A DNA stretch of 64,000 nucleotides from Stictocephala bisonia (lineage: Eukaryota > Arthropoda > Insecta > Hemiptera > Membracidae): positions 1-64,000 of the forward strand of contig JAQJVL010000737.1 of assembly GCA_035578905.1 (NCBI GenBank), given 5' to 3'. Under the pieces are notes generated by a model, which saw only the letters and a program-made list of their open reading frames with translations, had not been told where the DNA came from and ran no database searches. A program made the translations under genes and the position numbers. Shown in pieces: positions 39,221 to 52,215 of the stretch; position 1 is the first letter of the stretch, and each line of letters begins with the position of its first letter.

Positions 39221-39480
39221 CCACCATTACCACTTTACGTTTATGGGTGGATTAGTAGATCATTAGTACTAAGTTTATGGGTGGAGTGAGGATCAGTACC
39301 ACTTTACATATTTATGAGTTGGTTGGTGACCGGTAGGTCATTACCACTTTACGTATATAGGTTAGTGATAGGTAATTATCACTGAAGGTATGTAGCTGGA
39401 TGGATGGGTCATTACTCTTTATGTTTATTGGTTAGTTGGTGGGTCAATCATTCTGAACGTACGAGGGTGGACGGGAATAC
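39221..39480. repeat. Decayed G/T-rich minisatellite
   Basis: The phrases CCACTTTACGTTTATGGGTGG, GTCATTACCACTTTACG and GGTGGGTCAAT recur at irregular 40-55 base intervals. The reverse complement of the 36-bp unit at 63.5 kb (TACGTGTATGGGTGG, GGTGGGTCAATACC) has the same words, so this may be an old, inverted relative. Confidence 0.5.
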
Positions 39481-39894
39481 CCTGTACGTGTATTGTTTGT
39501 GCATATGTTGTACTGTATTGTATTGTTGTTGTACCTATAATTGGTATGTGGGTTGGTTATGTAATACTCCCTTGCATTGTTTATTAATTTGAACTTCATC
39601 CCTTAACTATTATTTAATGAAGCCTCTCTCATTAGTGAAAGTAAAAACAAACAAAATTATGAAAATGTATTAAATAGTTGTTATCATTACTGTGTTAGTG
39701 ATTAAATTAAATTAACTTTTTAGCTTATATGTTATGATCCATATTAAATTTGATAATCGATTAAACCTTGTATTAATGATAAGACAAAAAAGTAATTAAT
39801 TCATATATATTCATACTGTTATAACATATATTTTAGCCAGTTGGTCTTCGTGAACACCATTGTTAATTAAACTATACTGAATATTGAAATATAG

Positions 39895-40244
39895 GTTTTT
39901 TTTTCTTTTTTTTTTTCTTTAAATAAAACTTCAGGGTCTGTTTCAGAAGAGGACCCCCACGCTTGGTTAGGTTAGGTTAGGTTAGGTTAGGTTAGGTTAG
40001 GTTAGGTTAGGTTAAGTTAGGTTAGGTTAGGTTAGGTTAGGTTAGGTTATAGTAAATTTTTCAAGCGTGGGGGTCCTCTTCTGAAACAGACCCAAACTTC
40101 ACTCGCCAGTTCACATGGGCTTACAAGCCTGTGCGTGAACTTTATTCAACGAGTGAAGTACCGACCGTTGGCTCAGTGGGGATTCGAACCTTGGACCTTG
40201 CCCTCCGCAGTCCGAAGCCTTAGCCACTGAGCCACCACACCGGC
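39895..40244 (-). mobile_element. tRNA-derived SINE carrying telomeric repeats
   Basis: On the minus strand it starts GCCGGTGTGGTGGCTCAGTG at 40244. An A-box-like TGGCTCAGTGGCTAAGGC and the B-box GGTTCGAATCC (rc 40181-40191) follow. The body (GGTACTTCACTCGTTGAATA and following) leads into a 32-bp inverted-repeat arm, 17 CCTAA units, the second arm, and an A-rich tail (rc of the T/C-rich run at 39895-39920). The head also folds back on itself (TGGCTCAGTGG at 40169 pairs with CCACTGAGCCA at 40224). It is not a tRNA gene, because the head is embedded in a longer unit with a poly-A-like end. Whether the telomeric run belongs to the SINE family or was gained by this copy cannot be told from one copy. 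Confidence 0.65.
39934..40093. repeat. Perfect 32-bp inverted repeat enclosing (TTAGG)17
   Basis: Left arm 39934-39965 (GGGTCTGTTTCAGAAGAGGA to CGCTTG) and right arm 40062-40093 are exact reverse complements. Between them lie 85 bases of GGTTA units (39965-40049), 17 in number with one G-to-A variant at 40015, and a 12-base AT-rich spacer. TTAGG is the ancestral arthropod telomere unit, so this is an interstitial telomeric repeat within a hairpin. Confidence 0.95.
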
Positions 40245-40911
40245 AAATTAAATTACTAATTAGTTAAATTGCTAATGCGTTTAGAATTAGTTATTATATT
40301 ATATCAGCCTGATGTCAACAAGCATATACATCAAGTGCATTATTCTATCACATAAACATAAATCTGAAGTGAATTGTAACTAACAGGATCTCTTTGTTGT
40401 CAGGTTTTGTTTGCTCTTCACATTTTCGGGTTGACTGGTTTCAATTTTCTCTCAACAATGGACTGGTATTGACACCTCCTATACCATCTTTGCACATACT
40501 TGAAGCACCCTTTTGATCATTAGATGTGGTTTGATCATACGATCGTCAAAATTTGATCTTATAATCATAATTATGACATTTATTTTCTATTTTTAAAACA
40601 AACTATTCCTTACATAGGAAGTGGTTTTTAATTTTTAATAAGCATTGTTAATTGTAGTGGTATTTTTGAATAATATTATTAATCTTTTAAATATTGGATA
40701 TTTGACATTTATTATTTACCAAGAAAGCAGCTTTTATTTCGTGATAAATATTTTTAAATTTAATTGTCTTTTTAAATAATTTAAAGAGATTATTATTTGT
40801 TAACTATTGGAATTTTGTTGCAAAATCAAATCTACGACAAAAATTAAGTGAACTAAGTAAAACTTAAAGAAAGGGTCAATTAAGGCACGTAACCTTAGGA
40901 GGTATTTGAAT
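40245..40911. other. AT-rich DNA, no gene recognised
   Basis: AT-rich sequence with no supported feature. Confidence 0.5.
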
Positions 40912-41242
40912 GGTAAATTTATACGAATGTACCAACCTGCTGCTTTTACCAAACTGATGTAACAGTTCAATTTGCCAGTGCGTGTAAGTTTAAATTAACT
41001 GATGTGAATTAACAGGACGTCAGGCATTCAGTTACTGTTTAAACTTACCGAATTGAAATCAACCGTCTGTTGTGTTGTCTGATACAAATAGAAGCTGATA
41101 AGGTGAGTGGTATAGATGGAGTATCCATTTCCTGTTGCATCAAGTGGTTTCGCGCATCAGTTAATTTTTTCATTAGTTAAATTGTATCAACTGATGGAAA
41201 GAAACTGATGCGGTTATTTTTGGCCATCCATGTAAATTTACC
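40912..41242. mobile_element. Possible MITE/foldback element
   Basis: GGTAAATTTA at 40912-40921 and its reverse complement at 41233-41242 form the ends, with the match continuing imperfectly for about 15 bases. Inside are a second inverted pair (GTAAGTTTAAA near 40984; TTTAAACTTAC near 41038) and CGCATCAGTT/AACTGATGCG (41153-41162; 41203-41212). Several AACTGATG words are scattered through it. No coding capacity. The nested inverted repeats suggest a small non-autonomous element. Confidence 0.4.
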
Positions 41243-42158
41243 TTGTTATATGAATTATGAATCATAGGCCTATCAGGCCTATGTGATAGTGTAATAATAA
41301 CGTTGAAATAATATTTAACCATAACCTGCTACCCAAGTGGATCAACTCAAAATGTTCCACTTAAGTTGAGTAAGATGGAGAGATGTAGTTTATGCAAGGA
41401 GATGCAGAATAAGAGGATAAAAACAATTTATATATGCAACGTATGCAGAGACAAGAAGGACTATTATATTGCTCTTTGCCCCCCATTCTGTATTGCATAA
41501 TAGCACACATTGTGAGAATAAGAACAGATGTGAATATTTGTTTCCCATAACTCAAATTTGATTGATATTTCATTACTTATCATTAAGATACGGATCGTAG
41601 ATATAAAAGCGAATACTAGGGGTTATTGAGTGTAGATGAACGAGTGTAGTCATTGTTACTAACTAAGGTAGACTGTTCTTTCGAAATATCCATTTGTTAA
41701 TTAGTCAGGGCAACTGAGGGTTTACTTTACGTAAAATCAGAACCACGTAGAATTGGTCTGATTTTGTGCTAATTGAAAAGCCAATCTAACTCAGTTGTTT
41801 TTCCTACACAACAACCGGACCCTGATTACCATCCAACATGGACACACCAGACTTCTCTAGTAGTGTCCACGTTGATGTTGGATGCCTTGCCAGTATTAAG
41901 GGATGAGTATAGAACCTGTATCTTCACACTTTGTCACCAAGTAGATGAGTTACAGCACTGCACCACTAGTGTTGCGCCGATTCTACAATACATGTTTTAA
42001 TAAATCTAATATGAGCTGGAGCAATTTACCTGATTATAGTAACTACTGACGATGACTCATTTATGAGCTACTTAAAAAATCTATTTTACTGTTTGTTTAG
42101 CAGTAAAAATTATTATAACAACTATACTTCACGTTTGATCTAAACGTTATATAAGACG
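41243..42158. other. No gene recognised; contains weak dispersed repeat
   Basis: Moderately AT-rich. 41635-41701 resembles 26526-26590. A 75-codon open frame at 41773-42000 has no recognisable motif. Confidence 0.45.
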
Positions 42159-45100
42159 GTTTAACAGGGATCAAATATTGGTTGGGGGAGATAAAGAGTA
42201 GTGTACACACTGGCCAGTTGATAGGGACTAATGTTTTAACAGGGATCAAATATTGGTTGGGGGAGATAGAGTACTGTACACACTAGCCAGTTGATAGGGA
42301 CTAATGTTTTAACAGGGATCAAATATTGGTTGGGGGAGATAGAGTACTGTACACACTAGCCAGTTGATAGGGACTAATGTTTTAACAGGGATCAAATATT
42401 GGTTGGGGGAGATAGAGTACTGTACACACTAGCCAGTTGATAGGGACTAATGTTTTAACAGGGATCAAATATTGGTTGGGGGAGATAGAGTACTGTACAC
42501 ACTAGCCAGTTGATAGGGACTAATGTTTTAACAGGGATCAAATATTGGTTGGGGGAGATAGAGTACTGTACACACTAGCCAGTTGATAGGGACTAATGTT
42601 TTAACAGGGATCAAATATTGGTTGGGGGAGATAGAGTACTGTACACACTAGCCAGTTGATAGGGACTAATGTTTTAACAGGGATCAAATATTGGTTGGGG
42701 GAGATAGAGTACTGTACACACTAGCCAGTTGATAGGGACTAATGTTTTAACAGGGATCAAATATTGGTTGGGGGAGATAGAGTACTGTACACACTAGCCA
42801 GTTGATAGGGACTAATGTTTTAACAGGGATCAAATATTGGTTGGGGGAGATATAGTACTGTACACACTAGCCAGTTGATAGGGACTAATGTTTTAACAGG
42901 GATCAAATATTGGTTAGGGGAGATAGAGTACTGTACACACTAGCCAGTTGATAGGGACTAATGTTTTAACAGGGATCAAATATTGGTTGGGGGAGATAGA
43001 GTACTGTACACACTAGCTAGTTGATAGGGACAAATGTTTTAACAGGGATCAAATATTGGTTGGGGGAGATAGAGTACTGTACACACTAGCCAGTTGATAG
43101 GGACTAATGTTTTAACAGGGATCAAATATTGGTTGGGGGAGATAGAGTACTGTACACACTAGCCAGTTGATAGGGACTAATGTTTTAACAGGGATCAAAT
43201 ATTGGTTGGGGGAGATAGAGTACTGTACACACTAGCCAGTTGATAGGGACTAATGTTTTAACAGGGATCAAATATTGGTTGGGGGAGATAGAGTACTGTA
43301 CACACTAGCCAGTTGATAGGGACTAATGTTTTAACAGGGATCAAATATTGGTTGGGGGAGATAAAGAGTACTGTACACACTGGCCAGTTGATAGGGACTA
43401 ATGTTTTAACAGGGATCAAATGTTGATTGGGGGAGATAAAGAGTACTGTACACACTGGCCAGTTGATAGGGACTAATGTTTTAACAGGGATCAAATGTTG
43501 ATTGGGGGAGATAAAGAGTACTGTACACACTAGCCAGTTGATAGGGACTAATGTTTTAACAGGGATCAAATATTGATTGGGGGAGATAAAGAGTACTGTA
43601 CACACTAGCCAGTTGATAGGGACTAATGTTTTAACAGGGATCAAATGTTGATTGGGGGAGATAAAGAGTACTGTACACACTAACCAGTTGATAGGGACTA
43701 ATGTTTTAACAGGGATCAAATGTTGATTGGGGGAGATAAAGAGTACTGCACACACTGGCCAGTTGATAGGGACTAATGTTTTAACAGAGATCAAATGTTG
43801 GTTGGGGGAGATAAAGAGTACTGTACACGCTCACTAGCCAGTTGATAGGGACTAATGTTTAACAGGTATCAAATGTTGATTGCGGGGAGATAAAGAGTAC
43901 TGTACACACTGGCCAGTTGATAGGGACTAATGTTTTAACAGAGATCAAATGTTGGTTGGGGGAGATAAAGAGTACTGTACACACTGGCCAGTTGATAGTG
44001 ACTAATGTTTTAACAGAGATCAAATGTTGATTGGGGGAGATAAAGAGTACTGTACACACTGGCCAGTTGATAGGGACTAATGTTTTAACAGGGATCAAAT
44101 ATTGGTTGGGGGAGATAAAGAGTACTGTACACACTAGCCAGTTGATAGGGACTAATGTTTTAACAGGGATCAAATATTGGTTGGGGGAGATAGAGTACTG
44201 TACACACTAGCCAGTTGATAGGGACTAATGTTTTAACAGGGATCAAATATTGGTTGGGGGAGATAAAGAGTACTGTACACACTGGCCAGTTGATAGGGAC
44301 TAATGCTTTAACAGGGATCAAATATTGGTTGGGGGAGATAGAGTACTGTACACACTAGCCAGTTGATAGGGACTAATGTTTTAACAGGGATCAAATATTG
44401 GTTGGGGGAGATAGAGTACTGTACACACTAGCCAGTTGATAGAGACTAATGTTTTAACAGGGATCAAATATTGTTTGGGGGAGATAAAGAGTACTGTACA
44501 CACTAGCCAGTTGATAGGGACTAATATTTTAACAGGGATCAAATATTGGTTGGGGGAGATAGAGTACTGTACACACTAGCCAGTTGATAGGGACTAATGT
44601 TTTAACAGGGATCAAATATTGTTTGGGGGAGATAAAAAGTACTGTACACACTGGCCAGTTGATAGGGACTAATGTTTTAACAGGGATCAAATATTATTTG
44701 GGGGAGATAAAGAGTACTGTACACACTGGCCAGTTGATAGGGACTAATGTTTTAACAGGGATCAAATATTGGTTGGGGGAGATAAAGAGTACTGTACACA
44801 CTGGCCAGTTGATAGGGACTAATGTTTTAACAGGGATCAAATATTGGTTGGGGGAGATAAAGAGTACTGTACACACTGGCCAGTTGATAGGGACTAATGT
44901 TTTAACAGGGATCAAATATTATTTGGGGGAGATAAAGAGTACTGTACACACTGGCCAGTTGATAGGGACTAATGTTTAACAGGGATCAAATGTTGGTTGG
45001 GGGGAGATAGAGTACTGTACACACTGGCCAGTTGATAGGGACTAATGTTTTAACAGGGATCAAATATTGGTTGGGGGAGATAGAGTACTGTACACACTAG

Positions 45101-47097
45101 CCAGTTGATAGGGACTAATGTTTTAACAGGGATCAAATGTTGGTTGGGGGGAGATAGAGTACTGTACACACTGGCCAGTTGATAGGGACTAAGGTTTAAC
45201 AGGGATCAAATGTTGGTTGGGGGGAGATAGAGTACTGTACACACTGGCCAGTTGATAGGGACTAATGTTTTAACAGGGATCAAATGTTGATTGGGGGAGA
45301 TAAAGAGTACTGTACACACTGGCCAGTTGATAGGGACTAATGTTTTAACAGGGATCAAATGTTGATTGGGGGAGATAAAGAGTACTGTACACACTAGCCA
45401 GTTGATAGGGACTAATGTTTTAACAGGGATCAAATATTGATTGGGGGAGATAAAGAGTACTGTACACACTAGCCAGTTGATAGGGACTAATGTTTTAACA
45501 GGGATCAAATGTTGGTTGGGGGGAGATAAAGAGTACTGTACACACTGGCCAGTTGATAGGGACTAATGTTTTAACAGGGATCAAATGTTGGTTGGGGGTA
45601 GATAGAGTACTGTACACACTGGCCAGTTGATAGGGACTAAGGTTTAACAGGGATCAAATGTTGGTTGGGGGGAGATAGAGTACTGTACACACTGGCCAGT
45701 TGATAGGGACTAATGTTTTAACAGGGATCAAATGTTGATTGGGGGAGATAAAGAGTACTGTACACACTGGCCAGTTGATAGGGACTAATGTTTTAACAGG
45801 GATCAAATGTTGGTTGGGGGTAGAAAAAGAGTACTGTACACACTGGCCAGTTGATAGACTAATGTTTTAACGGGGATCAAATGTTGGTTGGGGGTAGATA
45901 AAGAGTACTGTACACACTCACTAGCCAGTTGATAGGGACTAATGTTTAACAGGTATCAAATGTTGATTGCGGGGAGATAAAGAGTACTGTACACACTGGC
46001 CAGTTGATAGGGACTAATATTTTAACAGAGATCAAATGTTGGTTGGGGGAGATAAAGAGTACTGTACACACTGGCCAGTTGATAGTTACTAATGTTTTAA
46101 CAGAGATCAAATGTTGATTGGGGGAGATAAAGAGTACTGTACACACTGGCCAGTTGATAGGGACTAATGTTTTAACAGAGATCAAATGTTGATTGTGGGG
46201 AGATAAAGAGTACTGTACACACTGGCCAGTTGATAGGGACTAATGTTTTAACAGAGATCAAATGTTGGTTGGGGGAGATAAAGAGTACTGTACACACTGG
46301 CCAGTTGATAGGGACTAATGTTTAACAGGGATCAAATGTTGGTTGGGGGGAGATAGAGTACTGTACACACTGGCCAGTTGATAGGGACTAATGTTTTAAC
46401 AGGGATCAAATGTTGATTGCGGGGAGATAAAGAGTACTGTTCACACTCACTAGCCAGTTGATAGGGACTAATGTTTAACAGGTATCAAATGTTGGTTGGG
46501 GGGAGATAAAGAGTACTGTACACACTGGCCAGTTGATAGAGACTAATGTTTAACAGGGATCAAATGTTGGTTGGGGGGAGATAAAGAGCACTGTACACAC
46601 TCACTAGCCAGTTGATAGGGACTAATGTTTAACAGGTATCAAATGTTGGTTGGGGGGAGATAAAGAGTACTGTACACACTCACTAGCCAGATGATAGGGA
46701 CTAATGTTTAACAGGTATCAAATGTTGGTTGGGGGGAGATAAAGAGTACTGTACACACTCACTAGCCAGTTGATAGGGACTAATGTTTAACAGGTATCAA
46801 ATGTTGATTGCGGGGAGATAAAGAGTACTGTACACACTCACTAGCCAGTTGATAGGGACTAATGTTTAACAGGTATCAAATGTTGGTTGGGGGGAGATAA
46901 AGAGTACTGTACACACTGGCCAGTTGATAGGGACTAATGTTTAACAGGGATCAAATGTTGGTTGGGGGGAGATAGAGTACTGTACACACTAGCCAGTTGA
47001 TACGGACTAATGTTTTAACAGGGATCAAATGTTTGTTGGGGTAGATAAAGAGTACTGTACACACTGGCCAGTTGATAGGGACTAATCTTTTAACAGG
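42159..47097. repeat. Satellite array 1, unit 73/75 bp, about 66 copies
   Basis: Each unit runs GTTTTAACAGGGATCAAAT, ATTGGTTGGGGGAGAT, AGAGTACTGTACACACT, then AGCCAGTTGATAGGGACTAAT. Two main length classes exist: 73 bp (GAGATAGAGTAC) and 75 bp (GAGATAAAGAGTAC). Further variants carry an extra G in the G-run, one T fewer in GTTTAAC, or CACTCACTAGCC. The first 1.2 kb is mostly homogeneous 73-mers; the middle is mixed; the last kilobase is rich in the CACTCAC and extra-G forms. Because 75 is divisible by three, stretches of 75-mers show long open frames (up to 178 codons) on both strands; none is a gene. Confidence 0.97.
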
Positions 47098-48972
47098 TGG
47101 TCCACAATGTGAGATTACAGTGGTTCACTGATGTACGCTTGGTAGTTAACGAGTTAAATATACGTTAAAAACATTATAATTGGTGATACGGAACTCCTGC
47201 AGCACCATTATATCCACATTGATGGTCCACAATGTGAGATTACAGTGGTTCACTGATGTACGCTTGGTAGTTAACGAGTTAAATATACGTTAAAAACATT
47301 ATAATTGGTGATATGGAACTCCTGCAGCACCATTATATCCACATTGATGGTCCACAATGTGAGATTACAGTGGTTCACTGATGTACGCTTGGTAGTTAAC
47401 GAGTTAAATATACGTTAAAAACATTATAATTGGTGATATGGAACTCCTGCGGCACCATTATATCCACATTGATGGTCCACAATGTGAGATTACAGTGGTT
47501 CACTGATGTACGCTTGGTAGTTAACGAGTTAAATATACGTTAAAAACATTATAATTGGTGATATGGAACTCCTGCAGCACCATTATATCCACATTGATGG
47601 TCCACAATGTGAGATTACAGTGGTTCACTGATGTACGCTTGGTAGTTAACGAGTTAAATATACGTTAAAAACATTATAATTGGTGATATGGAACTCCTGC
47701 GGCACCATTATATTCACATTGATGGTCCACAATGTGAGATTACAGTGGTTCACTGATGTACGCTTGGTAGTTAACGAGTTAAATATACGTTAAAAACATT
47801 ATAATTGGTGATATGGAACTCCTGCAGCACCATTATATCCACATTGATGGTCCACAATGTGAGATTACAGTGGTTCACTGATGTACGCTTGGTAGTTAAC
47901 GAGTTAAATATACGTTAAAAACATTATAATTGGTGATATGGAACTCCTGCGGCACCATTATATCCACATTGATGGTCCACAATGTGAGATTACAGTGGTT
48001 CACTGATGTACGCTTGGTAGTTAACGAGTTAAATATACGTTAAAAACATTATAATTGGTGATATGGAACTCCTGCAGCACCATTATATCCACATTGATGG
48101 TCCACAATGTGAGATTACAGTGGTTCACTGATGTACGCTTGGTAGTTAACGAGTTAAATATACGTTAAAAACATTATAATTGGTGATATGGAACTCCTGC
48201 GGCACCATTATATCCACATTGATGGTCCACAATGTGAGATTACAGTGGTTCACTGATGTACGCTTGGTAGTTAACGAGTTAAATATACGTTAAAAACATT
48301 ATAATTGGTGGTACGGAACTCCTGCGGCACCATTATATCCACATTGATGGTCCACAATGTGAGATTACAGTGGTTCACTGATGTACGATTGGTAGTTAAC
48401 GAGTTAAATATACGTTAAAAACATTATAATTGGTGATATGGAACTCCTGCGGCACCATTATATCCACATTGATGGTCCACAATGTGAGATTACAGTGGTT
48501 CACTGATGTACGATTGGTAGTTAACGAGTTAAATATACGTTAAAAACATTATAATTGGTGGTACGGAACTCCTGCGGCACCATTATATCCACATTGATGG
48601 TCCACAATGTGAGATTACAGTTGTTCACTGATGTACGATTGGTAGTTAACGAGTTAAATATACGTTAAAAACATTATAATTGGTGATATGGAACTCCTGC
48701 GGCACCATTATATCCACATTGATGGTCCACAATGTGAGATTACAGTGGTTCACTGATGTACGATTGGTAGTTAACGAGTTAAATATACGTTAAAAACATT
48801 ATAATTGGTGATATGGAACTCCTGCGGCACCATTATATCCACATTGATGGTCCACAATGTGAGATTACAGTGGTTCACTGATGTACGCTTGGTAGTTAAC
48901 GAGTTAAATATACGTTAAAAACATTATAATTGGTGGTACGGAACTCCTGTGGCACCATTATATCCACATTGA
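47098..48972. repeat. Satellite array 2, unit 125 bp, exactly 15 copies
   Basis: Units start TGGTCCACAATGTGAGATTA at 47098 and then every 125 bases to 48848. The array begins directly after TTTTAACAGG of array 1 with no spacer and ends at 48972 in a degenerate GAGGGTCCAGATGTG. Copies are over 95% alike by eye. Copies 2-9 alternate CTGCAG and CTGCGG, and copies 10-13 alternate GGTACGG and GATATGG, giving a 250-bp higher-order dimer. The sequence has no long open frame and includes TTAACGAGTTAAATATACGT. Confidence 0.97.
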
Positions 48973-51370
48973 GGGTCCAGATGTGAAATTACTCCTTTAG
49001 TATGTGTGAAATGTAGTCGCGATGAAAGAGAGCTCAAGGACTGATGAATAAAACATGTGGAGACCCAGAGCCCAGTTTTAGACTTTACTCCTCAACGTGA
49101 CAATAATTGCAAGTGCTACATTTTCAGCGAAATACAAATACATTTACTGTTGCTGAAACTTTTATAAAGTTACTACGCAATATATGGAAAAATTAAATAA
49201 TATTTGATAAATGATGTCAACAAAACAGACATAGATTATTTTAATGTCGGTCATACAGAATTGAAATAAATTGAAAATGTTTTTAAATATTTCAAAGAGA
49301 TTAACTAATGTATATGACTTATACTTTTAAGGGGACAATTTTTGTTTACTTTATTATAATATTTTATTTGTAATATATTACATTTTTATATGTTTAATAT
49401 TTTATGTATAATATATCATAAAAATTTTACAAATTATAAAATACGTACTTTAAAAGCAATATAATTGTATACTTTACTATGTGTTGTTTAAATAAATATA
49501 TTTAATCTTTAGATAAATTATAACGTTCTTTTTTTTACCTTATATAAAATGGAGTTACCGTTAGTGTCACATGTCTTACTAAACTTATCGGTTTAGACTG
49601 TGAAGTTCCTTGAGGGAAAACAACAAATAATACTAGGTCAAAGGAATGTCACATTAGATTCCAGGTTAGTATTAGAAGGGGGTTTTTAGTGGTAAGTTTT
49701 AAAAACCGAGAGCCCCATACCTCGTTCGGAAATGAATGTTCACTCCACGACCCGCAAGAAAATAAGAACTATACTTAACTCAATATTGAAGCAAGATATG
49801 GGTAAAGTTTGGATCTATTCAGTGTAGGTAGACTTAGCTTAGATTATTAAATCATATTTCATTATGATTTGAGTGTCAGGTGAGCTTGGTATATTTCAGT
49901 TTTACTAGTTAAACTATAGTAACTTGTACTCAGAAAAAGGGCTTGATATATTTGCTCATTTAGATAATTTAATGATATTTTAATACGTAAGAACGGGTGT
50001 TATTATTAGTATTTTATTTCCTTTACACTAGGATATTATTCTTGATCTTTATTTGACAATAATTAAATTTAATACTTTTAAAATATAGCACTATGATTTT
50101 ATTTTTATTTATATTTGTACACATGTTTTATCTGAACGTATATTTAATGTCTGAGTGACATGTGGCGTTGATTGAGATATGTATGTGTGGGATCAATTTG
50201 ACCGAGTCAGGGGTTGACTTCCGGACAGCTGACGCAACCATTAATTTTCCCCAACAGCTGATAATAGGCCAATAGCAATATGGCTTATACTTCACGTTTA
50301 CTACTTGGCTTCATATTATGCATAAATCATCATTTCTAAGTACAGACTTCTAAAGCTTATATATAAATGTTTTTATTTATACGACTTGTATAAAAGGTCT
50401 AGGCATCATTTAAATGTTCAAAGTAATAATAATATTTACTAACAATTCGAATGTTTATAAAAAATTTCACTATATTTTTACAATTTTTACTTAGAAGAAA
50501 TAAACAACCAAGCAAGAAAAAAAATTACTATACTGAGACACGTCAAATATATATTAACTGACTATTTTGAGTTTACCTAAGTATAAAGAGTTAAATAGGC
50601 CAAAACTCCCCAAGTGACAGTTATAAATATATGTGCAGTAAATTTAACTTAAAAAAAGAAAAAAAAAGGACAAACCATTTTACTATCAATGAATACTCCC
50701 AACTACCTTTTAGATGAATGTGAGTTTCAATAAAACAGACGTTTCCCGCGTTACTGAGACACGACTAATAGCTCAGTTTATTTTTTGTGTCCATACATTC
50801 AGCTAATTTATGCTTCTTTTTGTTTGCTGGGACGAATTTTTACGTACACCTTCTAAAACTTCAGGTATTCTAACTAATATATTAGGATTAGTCAGAAATA
50901 GATTAATATAGTATCCAAAAATATCTTTTATATGTATTAGTTATCTTAATTTAAAATGTATATCTGAAATAATTTCACTTGGTATCTTGACATGAAAAGT
51001 TGTGTAACAAATATTTTCAAAAGGATACAGGAAAATGTTTTTTAATATAACTGTGTTAAGTGCAAATGTAATTTTTGTTCTCTCTTTGTATTTAATCATA
51101 TTAAATTTATGGAATTCCTTTTTTACCTCTTTTGGAATTATTATCTCCTACAGGATTATTCTTCACAGATGACAGATGGAAGCAGTGATAATGTGTTGCC
51201 TGTAGTCGTTCAATATAAGTTACTTGAATCCGCAACTGAACGGCCTCATTATGATTTAGCCATGAAAACAATAAAGGTTTAAAAACTAACAAAACTAAAA
51301 ATTCTTTGCCTCACCACTTTTCCATTATAAAGTAGTAAATTTAAAAAACTCACAAGAACTAATAAGTTTA
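48973..51370. other. AT-rich DNA, no gene recognised
   Basis: AT-rich sequence after the satellite. No gene or repeat supported. Confidence 0.5.
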
Positions 51371-52215
51371 ATGATAATGACCCTTCTACCCACCCATGCC
51401 CTACAGTGATACTGACCCTTCTACCCACCCATGCCCTACAGTGATAATGACCCTTCTACCCACCCATGCCCTACAGTGATAATGACCCTTCTACCCACCC
51501 ATGCCCTACAGTGATACTGACCCTTCTACCCACCCATGCCCTACAGTGATACTGACCCTTCTACCCACCCCTGCCCTACAGTGATAATGACCCTTCTACC
51601 CACCCATGCCCTACAGTGATACTGACCCTTCTACCCACCCATGCCCTACAGTGATACTGACCCTTCTACCCACCCATGCCCTACAGTGATACTGACCCTT
51701 CTACCCACCCATGCCCTACAGTGATACTGACCCTTCTACCCACCCATGCCCTACAGTGATAATGACCCTTCTACCCACCCATGCCCTACAGTGATACTGA
51801 CCCTTCTACCCACCCATGCCCTACAGTGATAATGACCCTTCTACCCACCCATGTCCTACAGTGATAATGACCCTTCTACCCACCCATGCCCTACAGTGAT
51901 ACTGACCCTTCTACCCACCCCTGCCCTACAGTGATACTGACCCTTCTACCCACCCATGCCCTACAGTGATACTGACCCTTCTACCCACCCATGCCCTACA
52001 GTGATACTGACCCACACACCTATGCCCTACAGTGATACTGACCCACACACCCATGCCCTACAGTGATACTGACCCTTCTACCCACCCCTGTCCTACAGTG
52101 ATACTGACCCTTCTACCCACCCATGTCCTACAGTGATACTGACCCTTCTACCCACCCATGTCCTACAGTGATACTGACCCTTCTACCCACCCATGTCCTA
52201 CAGTGATACTGACCC
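51371..52215. repeat. 35-bp minisatellite, about 24 copies
   Basis: The unit TGATACTGACCCTTCTACCC then ACCCATGCCCTACAG is repeated head to tail. Copies vary at AATGA/ACTGA, ATGCC/ATGTC and CCATG/CCCTG. Two shorter copies near 52.00-52.06 kb read ACCCACACACC. Its unit aligns with the 36-bp units at 27.9 and 63.5 kb (GACCC, CCCACCCAT, TACAGTG). Confidence 0.95.

Noticed and set aside
40162..40244. Genuine tRNA gene on the minus strand
   Set aside because: The promoter boxes are present but the fold is not a standard cloverleaf and the unit continues into a SINE body and tail.
43258..46185. Several open frames of 73-178 codons encoding 25-residue repeats
   Set aside because: By-products of the 75-bp satellite unit. 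They end wherever a 73-bp unit shifts the frame, and sit on both strands.
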